64,000 nt of DNA from Cymbidium sinense (lineage: Eukaryota > Streptophyta > Magnoliopsida > Asparagales > Orchidaceae). The stretch is from assembly GCA_021442155.1 (NCBI GenBank), contig CM038221.1, positions 151,085,601 to 151,149,600 on the forward strand, given 5' to 3'. The notes below the pieces were generated by a model. The model worked only from the letters and a program-made list of their open reading frames with translations. It made no database searches and was not told the origin of the DNA. A program made the translations under genes and the position numbers. This document shows, piece after piece, positions 45,481-57,800 of the stretch (position 1 is the stretch's first letter; the number at the start of each line of letters is the position of its first letter).

Positions 45481-46490
45481 AATACTTCATTCACTTTTTT
45501 CGAGGCCTTGGATACATCAATAAGATTCCATCCTCCCTCCATCGTGCATCAAGTTGAAAAGGATGGGATTGAATCGTCAATGGAGATGAAAATTTTCGCT
45601 AGAGGTTGAGATTTATGAGGATGCACCTACTATCTTCCTCAAACACCCTTTCTCATGAACTTGGACAAAACTCAAAAGAAAAGAAAATGAAAAAAAAAGG
45701 CAAAAGAAAAGAAGAAAAATGAAAATCCAAGTGAACAAGAAAGAGAATTGAAGAAGAAAGATATCACATTTTACCCACATCCCATCATATGGACATGTGG
45801 GTAGGATGACTCAACCTCCACCAGGCAGAGGAGTAGAAATAGAGGCACCTAGAGGTGGAAGACCGTTGGCCATCAACCAGGTCATGTTCAGTTCAGAGTA
45901 CCCCTACTATTCACAGACTTGGAATCCATGAGGATGAGTCTAATTAGTATACCATAACCCTCTCGGGTTCCATTGAGGTGACTTTCATCGATGATGAAGA
46001 CGGGCCTCCAACAAAGCAAAGTATTCAAAGTTTATATGAGACTATTAGGCAAAGAATGGGAACCTTAGCTCTAACCTCACTTACATCTCAAAAGTTGAAG
46101 GTTTAGTAGTTAAGGAAGTCTAAGTCTTCCAAAGATATGAAGCCAAAAGGGATCTTTTGGGATCATCCCTCAAGTCCCAAAGTTGATGTAGAACTTGAGG
46201 AGAATTTAAAGAATTAATGGAATTACCATTTGAATTTTACCTTGTGTTCATAATCTTATACAAAAAAGGTTTAGTTCCTCATACATGGTCCGTGCACGTA
46301 GAGTATTTTAAAAGCTATGGAACAACAGTGGAAGCACAATCAAGAGCGTGACTAGATTTGGTACAATGGGTCCAATGATGACGATGATTCGCTATTGTTA
46401 CCAATCATTTGAGTCCGATAGGTTCTTTTCACACAACACAACTCTTATGAGAATGTGTGTTTAGAACTCAGATGATCTGATGATCTCCAA
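45481..46490 (+). pseudogene. E2 protease-RT linker
   Basis: This is a broken stretch between the protease and RT. Recognisable pieces include a Lys/Glu-rich run (about 45660-45750), GGRPLAINQVMF, and IEVTFIDDEDGPPTKQ with SLYETIRQRMG (about 45970-46060). No catalytic motif is visible. Fragments of this type match the position of the acidic linker 16677-17111 in E1. Confidence 0.45.
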
Positions 46491-46534
46491 ATCAAAGATG
46501 CACCCAAGAATTTGAAGAGGAGATCCATTCAACA

Positions 46535-47200
46535 TTGATAAGCTTAAAGAAATCAACCTCGGATAGAAGAAAATCCACGCATACATTCACATTGAATGAA
46601 GAAGAAACCAATGACTTAGTTAGTTATAGAAGTTTAAATACTACTTCATGGAGTTATGAAGAGATGCCTTATCTCGATGTAGTCCACAAGCTAGCAATAG
46701 ATCCTAATGCTACCCCTATTAAGCAAGCTCCTAGATGCATGATTAGAAATTGAACAACATGTCATTTCAAGTCAAGAATGATCGATACTATTTTCATCGG
46801 AAGAAAAATATCTGCCCGGTTAGCCGTCATCCCTAAGAAGAAGAATGGCCAAATTGCATATGCGATTTTAGACTTAAGGCATGTCCTAAGGATGAGTTTC
46901 CTCTTCCTATACTAGAATTAATGGTACATCACTCATCTCATGCTTTCTCTTTCATGGATGGGTCATCGCTATAACCAAATCAAGATGTCTCAAGATGAAA
47001 GAAACACTTTTTCAACTCGATCGAATCTTCCATTATAGGGTCATGCGGCCTTAAAAATGGTGCTACATACCAACGGCCATGACTCGATCTTCAATGAACT
47101 CATCCATCATTAGGTTGAGTGCTATGTTGATGATCTAGTAGTCAAGAGCAAGGAAAAGGAAGACTCTTTGACTTGAGAGTAGTTTTGAATGGTTAAGATA
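46535..47200 (+). pseudogene. E2 reverse transcriptase (RT)
   Basis: The frame 46535-46753 covers the pre-RT block (TTSWSYEEMP, then VHKLAIDPNATPIKQAPR). After frameshifts, CVDFRDLNKACPKDEFPLP-like text is readable near 46860-46910, with SFMDGSSxYNQIKMSQDE near 46950-47000. The YVDD box lies at 47123-47134 in the context ECYVDDLVVKS. All three carboxylates of the RT site appear to survive, but indels between blocks prevent continuous translation. A short gap near 47040-47090 suggests a deletion relative to E1. Confidence 0.8.
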
Positions 47201-47429
47201 ATATAACCTCAAAATGAATCCCTGAAGTGTGCATTCGAGTAGCTTTAGGAAATTCCTGGGTTTTGTTGTCCACGGGAATATAAAATATCCAAAAAGATCA
47301 AAGCTATCTTAGAAATGCCACCTCCTAAGAGTTTAACTCTGAGATCCTTTCCAAGGATGGTACGATTTATGCTTTATCCAACCTATCGGAGAGATGCCAT
47401 TCTCAACACTTGTCAAAAGGATGCCAAGT

Positions 47430-47740
47430 TCGATGATGATAAGTGTCACATGCCTTTGAAGACATCAAGCAAGATTTGGTGAAGCCGCCTTCTAGCTCTA
47501 TCCGCAAAGGCCACTCATCTCTACACCGCATTGATGACTCTTTGTTGGCCCAAGCCAACGACGAGGGGAAGGAGAATGCTCTCTACTACCTCAATCTTTG
47601 TCTAATTCTTATTGAAGTAAACTATCCACCTATTGAGAAACATTGCCTAGCTTTGATCTTTGCATCTCAAAAGTTATGGAACTACATGCTTTCTCATAAG
47701 GTGAACTTGATCTAACCAATCCAATCTAGTCTCATGACAT
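47430..47740 (+). pseudogene. E2 RNase H (RH)
   Basis: The frame 47443-47715 gives HAFEDIKQDLVKPPS, then after a double shift back into register DEGKENALYYLN, NYPPIEKHCLALIFASQKL and WNYMLSHKVNLI. These are the usual landmarks of a gypsy RNase H. The middle (about 47500-47560), where the first catalytic region should be, reads LYTALMTL in another frame. It is homologous to 15000-15420 of E1. Confidence 0.75.
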
Positions 47741-47899
47741 GGCCAATGCTATCCTGTTTGGCATGATGGTCCATGATTCTAGTTTGATATCACATTCATA
47801 CCCTCCATGTAAAAGGAGCACTAGCATTTCTTAGAAAGACACCCACCCGATTCTCCACTTAGTGATGATCTCCCGATGAACAAATCATGAACTTGGGGA

Positions 47900-48480
47900 G
47901 GTTGACAACCGATGGGAGATGTATTTTGATGGTGCTTCTTTCATAAGGGGAAGCACCATGATCTACTCTTCCAGAGAAAGGGGGTAGAATAGTTCTTAAC
48001 TCCAAATCCATGTGATGAGATTCTCATACTATTTTTCCAACCGCACCAACAATAAAGTAGTATGAGGCTTTGATCGCAGAGTTAGCCATCACTATCGTCA
48101 AGAGCATCAATATCTTTGGGATTTTCGCTTGGTCATCAATCAAATTGGGTCCTACAAGTTCTCAAACCCAAGCTTCATCATTACCATGAGTATACCATGA
48201 AGTTGTTGGCCCAAATTCTCAAGTCACCATCTACAAGGTTCCCAAAGTAGAACAGAAGATATGCTTTGGCCAAACTTGCCAAAGAATTGGCATGTAAAGA
48301 TGAGTCCATTTCAATAAGGGTCCAAAATAGACAAGTCCTTATCCCTTATTGATGTTGAACTCATCGAGACTTTCTCTTGAAGGGAGGTTACCATGCTATA
48401 AGGACAAGGAGCTGGAGAGCAACCATTCATAGATTATTTGAACACCGCAAACTACCTCAAGAAAAGTCACAAGCCCATCG
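47900..48480 (+). pseudogene. E2 second RNase H (aRNH), broken
   Basis: MYFDGASF begins at 47919 and supplies the first catalytic Asp of the archaeal-type RNase H. The acidic middle block is recognisable only through a broken frame (AGGCTTTGATCGCAGAG, near 48062, corresponds to EALIAE). The next piece, near 48130, resembles LVINQ. Downstream to 48480 the text is heavily shifted. This second RNase H confirms that E2 is a Tat element. Confidence 0.6.
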
Positions 48481-48539
48481 TGAAATAGAGCTCTCTATGC
48501 TATCATTGATGGCACCTATACCGGGTCCTTTGACCAAAT

Positions 48540-49555
48540 ATGGTTACATTTAGACAAGCCCATGACATTATAACCGGTACATTCGTCTATGTAGGACACA
48601 TCAATCCACAAGATGAAGATGAAGATCAAGAGACTAGGATACTACTGCCTTCGATGATATGCATGGATGTAGCTAGAGATGCCATCGTGTTACATGGTGT
48701 GGTCCTCCACCAACCACCCAACATTCTACACCCTACATTGGCCTATGGCCATTCGAGTGTTGGGGTACCACATTGGGTCCTCGATCCTCCTTCTTCCAAG
48801 GGTCATCGGTTCATCTTAGCCATCCACTACTTTTCCAAGTGGGAGGCAATCCCACTGAGAGGTCACAACTCACATGTGCTTCTTTTCGAACCATATATAT
48901 ATATATAGTTTGGGTGCCTGATGAATTATATCCGATAATGGTACCGCATTCAAAAGGACCAAAGATCAATAGCTTGCTAAGACATTATATAGATTGAGAT
49001 ACTCCACCATCTACTACCCCAGCAAATGGCTTAGTAGAAGCATTCAACAAAACTCTCATCCAAATATTAAAAAATATGACAACAATGATAGTGGAATGAG
49101 TTGGTTGAAGCCTTGTGGGCCTATACACCACATACAACTCCAACTCGCCTACCATTTTTCTTAGTATTATTTGAAGTCGTTCTACCTTTAGAAGTTCAAC
49201 TCCCATCACTAAGGATAGCATTGGAAGCAAGATCACAAAGTAGAATGCAAAGTGGTTAGAAGAGCTTTGGAGGAGAGTCACCTAGTGCTAGAACCTCGAA
49301 GTTATACAAGGCCAAAATGATTCAAGCTCACAACAAGTCGGTCCTAGGTCTTTCTCAGTAGGAGAACTTGTGTTAGTCCTAAGGAGACCAATTTTTGGCC
49401 GTCAAAAGATGAGAAGCAAGTTTGAACCCACTTGGGAAGGCCCCTATGTCATAGAGAAGGCCTACCAAGGAGAATCTTATCAGCGCATTGATTATAAAGG
49501 AGAACACCCGATGCTTTAAATTAATGAGCTCTATCTAAAGAAATATTACCCATGA
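48540..49555 (+). pseudogene. E2 integrase (INT), broken
   Basis: The frame 48540-48908 contains the run-up to the core (DARDAIVLHG-like, HQPPNILHP) and then PPSSKGHRFILAIHYFSKWEAIPL, typical of Tat integrases just after the first catalytic Asp. In a different frame SDNGTAFKRTK (about 48925-48960) holds the second Asp, and NGL followed by EAFNKTLIQILKN (about 49020-49075) the Glu. The C-terminal module is readable from about 49358 (VGELVLVLRRP, FEPTWEGPYVIEKAYQGESY) and ends LYLKKYYP at the stop 49553-49555. The zinc finger is largely missing, suggesting an internal deletion. Confidence 0.8.
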
Positions 49556-51868
49556 AATAAATCATGTTTGGAAATAATTCTATCAATAAAAAAAATTGGA
49601 TTCCATTTCATCAAAATCTTATCTTCTTTCGAAGCATTGTTTGCTTATCTTGTGAATTTGGAGTGACATGTTTAGGGTAGGTGTAAGAGTCCCCTAGTGG
49701 CATCCTATCTCTCTTTCACAACACAAACACAATCTCGCTATAGAATAGTGTAAGAGAACCCAGAGGCATCCTATTTTGATTAGCATAACTAAGTTAGTGA
49801 GAGAACCCAAGCATACATCTTTCTTAGTAAAATTCTTTGCCATCCACCATTTCATCAAAATCCCTATGTGTTTAAGGTAGGTGTAAGAGTCCCAAGAGGC
49901 ATTCCCTTTAACACATGCACAAAAAATAAACACAAATCTTTATCTTGAGCTATTTTGATGAGGGAGAAGCCTGCACTCACTCATTAGTCGCTCTAGTCGG
50001 GTCTACATGCTACCAAGTATGTCACCCGTGGTCACTTATTTTGAAGATGTGAGTCCCCGCTTTCTTCCTAACTTGACCATTGCAACCAATGAGCCTAGTA
50101 TGTTTTGGTAGCTTTGCCCAGAAGCTACCTCATGTTGATTTTATTTTAAGAAGATGTGAGTCCCCAGCTTTCTTCTTGAATTAATCATCATGATCTAACT
50201 AGGAGAGTATATTTGAGGTTTAGGATAAGTCCCCTGAGGCTCCTTTCCTCTTTTGATATAAGTCCCGGCATTCACTCAAGTCGCCCTAGTTTGGATGACA
50301 CCTATCGAGAGAGACTATCCCAGAATCAATATAGAGGATGTGAGTCCCCCAGCTTTCTTCTAGTCGCAAATCGATGCACCTTAGGTTGGTTGATGCTATG
50401 TCGACAATGACTCACCCTGGATACACCACTCTGGTAGATGTGAGTCCACGCTTTCTCCTTGAGCACCCAATACCTATTGATATATGACCATGTCATCTTC
50501 TTGGTTTTGGATTAAGCCCTGGCCCCATCCCGCACTCTATTTGGATCCTTTGTGACCCCATTTAGACACCCCAAGTTACTTTTGATTGGAGCCCCTTTCC
50601 TAGTCCACTCGTGGTTGGAGAATTTGTTAGGATGCAGATTCTCCCTTGGTTCAAGAAATGAGATAGTCTAGATATAAGCTCCTTCTCGTTTGATCCTCAC
50701 AAACTAGGGTCCATGATAAACAAACTAAAAAACAAATAAATTAATGCTTGTGGATTAGAATTCAAGCCCCCAAAGGCCCCTTTTCCCAAGCATCCTATCT
50801 TTGGGCGTGTTAGCAGAACTCCTATAGAATTGCTTGACTCCTGAGTTGAGATAAGTCCCCGTGTCGATTCACTCCAGTCCCCTTAGTTCAATTTATTTTT
50901 CCATAAGCAGGTTACCCCGACAGTCATTCCACTTTGGAAGATGTAAGACTATGATGCATTCTTTCTAGCATGATTGGTGCAAATCAACGAGCAGCCTTAG
51001 GTCGGGTTCAATTTGTTGCCCAAAGAAATCGATCACTTCAATGGTCTTTTGTAGTGGAAGATGTGAGTCCTAGAGCTTTCTTCCCTTGATCATCATTGAA
51101 AAGGCACTCCTTTGGTCGATAGTTCTCCCATCACGAAGCTACTCCTTTGGTTCAAGAACTGAGATAGGTCTAGGATATAAGCTCCTTCTCAAGATGATCC
51201 ATCACAAACCAATGGAATCCATCAAAATAAATCTAAAATGAAATTAATCTTGACTATCTTTGAGTTGATTTAAGTCATCCGTATGGCATTCACTCAATAG
51301 TCTACTGGAGTTCAATTGCTTTACAATAGATTACCCATCAACCGTCCTTACTTTTGAGGATTTAAGTCTACTATGCTTTCTTCCTAGTATAGCTGCTGCA
51401 TACCAAAAGGCATCCCTTTGGTTGGCTAGTCCTACTATGTGTTCATTAGACTACCCATTTGGATTGGTAAATTTGAGTTAGGTGTAGGCCTCCATGACTT
51501 CTACTCAATACGATCCATCACAAACCAGCAGGGTCCATCTCAAAAATTCAAATCTAAAAATTAAAACAAATTCAACCCTCTTCCTTAGTGGAAATTTCTC
51601 CCCACTGAGATTCAAATCAAATCAAACCTCTCATTCCCTTGTGGATGACTTGAACCTGCTTCCCTAGTGGAAGGTTCACATACTCTATCCTTAGTGGATC
51701 CCTCCTTCCCTCTCTTATGTCCTTGACATAAGTAGAGTCATACCTTGCTAATTTCTACACCTCGGGTTGGGGATAGATCATCTATTAGTGCTTGTGATAG
51801 TTATTGTTGAACATTGTCACATAATCGTCTTTGTGTTCCTTGTCGGTCACACCACACTACCAGCACTT
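49556..51868 (+). repeat. E2 3' untranslated region with dispersed tandem repeats
   Basis: There is no credible reading frame. A phrase GATGTGAGTCC, usually followed by GCTTTCTTC, recurs at 50046, 50153, 50337, 50437 and 51060, with decayed versions near 50938 and 51357. A second phrase, AGGTGTAAGAGTCCC with GGCATCC or GGCATTCC, recurs near 49680 and 49875, with a variant at 49748. A third, GATATAAGCTCCTTCTC, is at about 50675 and 51172. Hypervariable tandem repeats in the 3' UTR are typical of Tat elements. No polypurine tract is obvious before 51869. Confidence 0.7.
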
Positions 51869-54800
51869 TATTGACCTTATTTTTAGAATGAGTTCTCAAC
51901 CCCTCCATCTTAAACATAGGACTCCTCTTAGACTTTAAGAGATCCTTGGTCTTAAGACACATCTAGTGATTAGGTGGACACTCAACCTAGCCCTAGAGAC
52001 TTAGAAGAGTTAGCCATAGGAGTAGGTCATGCCTTAGGGGTGTTAGGAAAATTTGTCTACCCTTTAGCTTAAACCACATTCCTTACTTCCTTTCTTCAAG
52101 TCAAACTCTAAATCAAATCAATATCAAACCTAATTTAATTCCAGCTTAATTGATTTCTCCCAAACTTAAATCAATGCCATATGATTGAAACTCATGATTG
52201 AAATCCATGATTGAATCCCAAGTTGAAATTCCTAATTCAAAACCTTACCTAAGTCCTTTGATTCCCCTTCAAGGATTTGGCCAAAATCATCTTCAAATCA
52301 ATTCAATTCATAAAATTTTCTCATAACTCATTTATATTCTCATTTATATTCACATATATAAATGAAATATAAATTTAAATCAATCAAACTAAATCCAAAA
52401 TTCAAGATCAATTCACAAATCTTTTCTAAGTCACCTTAATTCTCTCTTAAGAATTTAGCCTAAATCATGTTCAAATAACTTCAAATCCTTGAAATTTTCT
52501 CATAACACATTTATATTCTCATTTATATTCACATATATAAATGAAATATAAATTCAAACAACCAAAACTAAATCCAAAATTTAAGTTCAAATTCAATCAA
52601 AATCCAACCTAAGCCTTTCAAGTCAAATTCTTGAACTTAGCCAAATCAACTTCAAATCAAGCCAAACTCTTTATTTTTCTTCATGATTCAATCAATCCTT
52701 CAATCATGAATCCAAATATAAATATAAATTTCAATCACTTAACCAAAACTGAATTCAAAAATCAAGCCAAAATCTGTTCACCCTTTGAACTTGAACTTAT
52801 CAAATGAATCAAAACCCATTTGACTTCAAACCACTTGTAAATGGATTTATATTTCAATAATAAGTCCATATACAAGTTCAATCAAACTCAAATCAAGATT
52901 TGACCAAGACATTTGACCTACTTAATTCATGACCCAAGTGACCTAAACCCTTATATTCTAATCTCTTAACCAAATTAGATTGAATCAAACTTACCTAAGC
53001 CTCTCATCATGATCAACAATCATCATGAGATGATCAATCACTCAAATTGGGTCAAACTAAGTCAAACCTAAGGGTTGATCAAGTCAACACTTAGCCAAAA
53101 TTAAACCCAACATAGCCAAAATCTATCATAAGCCAAATTGATTGAAACCAATGATCTAAGTTCATTCATGATCAATGTTTGAAATTGACCAAGTTAACAT
53201 TTGAGCCTAACCTAGCCCAATTGGCCACTTGACCCAAGTTGACCCAACTTGACCTAAAAAGTCAAAATGTGTCAAAACTTGATCTAAACCAAATTGATTG
53301 AAACTAATGGGTCAAGTTAAATCTAAATCACTTGTTGAACTTGACCAGAGCCTCAATTGGCCAACTAAATGTAACCTAGCCTAATTGACCTTGAACCCAA
53401 CTTGACCTAAAGGGTCATGTTGAGCCAAATTCAAACTTAAACAAAATTGATTGGAAACAAAGATACCAATCCACTTCATATGACTAACCAAACCTAAACC
53501 TACCCATGACCTTGCTTAAATAGGTCAAATGGGTCAAATTGGTCAACTTGACCCATTTGACCTAATGAAGTTATATGAACCAAATTCAAACCTAAATCAA
53601 ATTGAATCAAACCAAAGCCACCAAAATATTTCAAATGGTCATATGAACTTGACCCAACCCTTGGTTTGACCCAATTTGACTAGTTGGTCAACTTGACCCA
53701 AGTTGACCCATTTTGACCTAAATGGGTCAACATGAGCCAAACCATACCAAATGAACTCCAAATCCAATGAAACTTGGCCAAACCTATTTTCTCAACATAC
53801 CAAACATACCCAAATTCAAAAATCAGCCAAATGACCACCCCTAGGTCATAGGATAAATTTTGGCCAATTCTACTTGGAATTTGGTCAAATCCTCTTCATA
53901 CCTACTTGATACTCTCCTAGTGGATCAAGTGAACACAAGGAGGGTGGTACAACTAACCCAATGGGTTTGGGTTAGTCAAACCTAACCCAATGGCCAAACT
54001 GACCATGTGTATGGAAATGGACACATGGCAAACCTCTTCCCACTCAATTGAAGCACATGACGACTTCACCATTCCACTCCCTAGCTAAAAATAAACTCAA
54101 GGACACTCCTGAAAGCCTAACAAACCCTTTGAATCAAGGAAATTGGATCAAAATGAGAAGCCCATGCTCAACGATTCGATTGACAAAGGGGGAGATATAC
54201 TCCCCCTAATTCATTTGAATCTTCAAGGAGCCTTTCTCGATTGAGTATTAGGAAGTTAGAGGAGCCATTTTCAAATGATCCTAAGCTTTCTAGAGGGAGA
54301 TTGAAAGTTCCATTTCTTAGTTTTTAGAAGATGAAAACAGGGGAGCTCCACCAAAAGTCCATTTTTCTCCATACCTAAAATCAAGCCAATTACCTTTGTA
54401 CACTCCCTCAGGGACCCCAATCAAGCTTTCCCAAGATCTCTTTCAAGTTCTTGAAGAAAAAGAGGAGTCATCTTGACCAAAGTCGAGTTCACTTGGAGGA
54501 GGAGTTGGTCCATAGGAGAAGTTACTAAACCTCAAACCCTCAAACTTATAGCAAAGCTTCATCTCAACCAAACAAAGCTTCTCCAAGGGAATCGAGCGTC
54601 GGTGATCACCTTCGGTGAGGTTAGCCATTTACCAAGCTTAAACTCAATGTGGTGTGGAGCTTTGTGAAAGAAATGTTAATCTCATAGGATCTTGATCATT
54701 AGATGTAATCTAGATTACGTGTTGATGGTGTGGGTTAATTTTCATCCCAATCCGAGCTCAATCGAGTTCGGATCCAAGCTTCAAACATGGATGGTGTCCA

Positions 54801-57800
54801 TGGCTCACAGAGAGTGGTAGGGATGGATCACTGGCCATCCATCCACACATTTTGGATGGACGGCTGAGATTAAAACACACGATATATTTATATTTTATCC
54901 TTTGATCCACTTCTTTAATCTCAGCCATTCGATCCTTGATCAGATGACTGAGGAGAAAGCGTGTAGCACGCCTCCACCATTGCTACGATGTAATATTTTA
55001 AATATGTCGAGGCCTTAATGTGTGTAAAATAATAAAATTAAATATCAAGAAAATAAAATTCAAAATAAATAGAAAGATAATTGAACATACAATATTCTAA
55101 AATTGACTTTGATTGATTTTGAATTATTCTTTTATTTGAATTTGGGTTTTATTGGGAATGTTAATTTGCTAAGTACTCTCTATTTAATCCACTGATTAAT
55201 ATCAAACTTCTTAGATGTAATTATACGGATGACTTCTATCTTCTCTAATTTTCTTGGGATTTATTGGTGGCTTAATTAAGGAAATTGCTAGTTCATTCCA
55301 TAATTACACTCTTAATGTAATTAGACTTAATTAAAGGTATAATTAGTGATTTAACCCTCTGATTGAGCTAATTAAGTTTTGATTAAGTGAATGTGAGGTT
55401 TAGGGAATAATTTTGAGATATTCTTTTTAAGATATTTTTTAAACCCCCTTTTATTCCTTAATCTTACTTTAATTAAAGGTTAATTCACTAAGTATCCCTT
55501 TGATTAATTTCATAAAATTCTAAAACTTTCCAGAACTCAATTAATTCTTCTTGGGTAGATGCTTAGGTGTTCAAGAGCCTAAGTATAATTAAGGAAATTA
55601 AAATTCAACTCATATGTGTGAGGGGTGTTTTTAAATTACTTAAGTTAAACCCCTTAGCTTAAGTAATCATTAATCATGAGCTAAATTGCATTAGGACTTT
55701 TTTCTTCTAGGTGCATTGCTGATTTAAATTCTTTGTGTGATTTTATGTCATCTCATTGGCTCATAATTATTTTATTAACTATGCTAAGGTGGTGTAGGTA
55801 AGGGGTAATTAACATGCTTAATTCATACCTTAACCTAATCAAAATATAAAATGGATCTAATCACCTAAAAATTGAACAAAAAAAAAATCAAACTCATGTG
55901 GGAATGGGTTAGGAACAACAAACTCAACTCACATTTTCTAAATTAAATCAAACTCAAAATCAAACAAAAATCACATTAAACAAATTTTGATTTGCTTTCA
56001 GCTTTCTTATTTCATAAGATTATCTTTAGGAATTAATTAAGGTGAATGTGTTTACATGCTTTCATTACTTTAGTTCTTTCCTAACCTACTAAGTGTGTGT
56101 ATCGTATGATTTCATACATTCATGCTTTTCAAAAATCAAATTTAAAATGAAGATGTTTCCTTTATGCCAAATTGCATGTCTTGGCTAAAGTAAGAATATG
56201 AGTGGCTATTATCACTATTAAATCCAAATTATTTTTAAAATATATGAATCAATTATCAAAACTAAAAGTGTGTTACTTATATATTACTTATAAGCTTGCA
56301 TGTGAGTAAAATATAAAATGTGCTTAGTGTAGTTTTTCTTATCCTCTCTTTTGGTATAATTTTGAATAGGATTTGACAAAGTGTATAGTTCATTTGAAAA
56401 GAACACAATACTTGCCTAATTCCATTTCATATTCATTTTTATGCTATGATTTAAGAAGACATCTACACTTACATATATAAATTGTATAAACAAACCAAAA
56501 TGAAACAAAATGCCAACTTTTAGATTCTTTCTTTTCCATTTATTTCTCTTGTACTTATGCTTGTATTTAAGAAAAATGATATATTAGTCTGGACAACCTT
56601 AGGGTTGTGAGGCTTTAAGTAGCTCTAAGTAGGTCTTGTACCTTACACCCCTGGTTAACAATGGCATCATACTCACTTATTCCTTTCAAACATTCATACA
56701 CGCATGTGAAAATTGGATGAGAAACCCCTTTGCTACTTAATGAAAATCATGCATCATAAACATTCAAATTTTCTTAAGTAACTTATTTAGCATGCATCAT
56801 AATGTGTGCTAAACATTCCCATTTGGTAGGTATAGATATGCTTAGGATTCATTCATATGTATGTTATATAGGTTGGGAAAGAAATGAAATGATGTGTGTT
56901 TTATGATCTTAATTCACTTTATTTAATCTTAAAGTGACTTTCTTTTTGAATAGGTTTATTTAGAGTTCATCTAAACTTAGGATTAATTAAAACACATAAT
57001 AAAATATTCACTAAACAAAACTAAAATATGAATCCACTTTAGAAATTACTTAGATTAGGGAAGGAAAGAGAAGTTCTCTTCTCTTTCCCTCTCGTTAAAA
57101 CTTAGTAATTAATTGTAGGATTCACTTGAACCCAATAAAACATAAAATCAAATCAACCCAAAATAACTAAACTAGTTGAATGAAACCCTCTTCTAAGTTG
57201 AACATTCCTCACACTTAGAAAATTCTAACTTAAAACTATAGCTAAGCATACCACATAAATCTTAAAAGCACACACTTTAGACTAAGTCACCACTTCTAGC
57301 TTTAAGTTAGGGTGGTGCAGGGTTTGATTCTTGCTTTTTTTTGTGATATATATTTTAGTCTAGATGTTAGGGTCAATGTGCATAGAATGAATGATAGGAT
57401 GATTTAGTCTAATCATTATTTTTTCTGAGGATTATGCTTAGGGGAGTAATAAATAAAAATATAAATACTTTTGTTGTGTATGTGCTTATACCCCTAAGCA
57501 TAATCCAATAGGCTAGGTGGACTTAGTCACCCATGTGTGGGGTGATAAGTCCAATATACATGCTTGGGATTTGTGTGGTTTGTTTAGCTAATTTCTATTT
57601 TGCCGGTGTTAGCTAGATTTACTTTTCCTTTTTCATGTATTTTTTGCAATTAGGATTTTTGAATGATTATTATGGAGATTAGGATGAGCATTGGTCATAA
57701 GATTTCATCTTATGTACCATGTGAAGCCTTTGGAGCAATCACCTTCCAACCATCCAAAAGAAAGAGCTAAAGAAGAAAGAAGAAAGGAAGAAGAAAGAAG

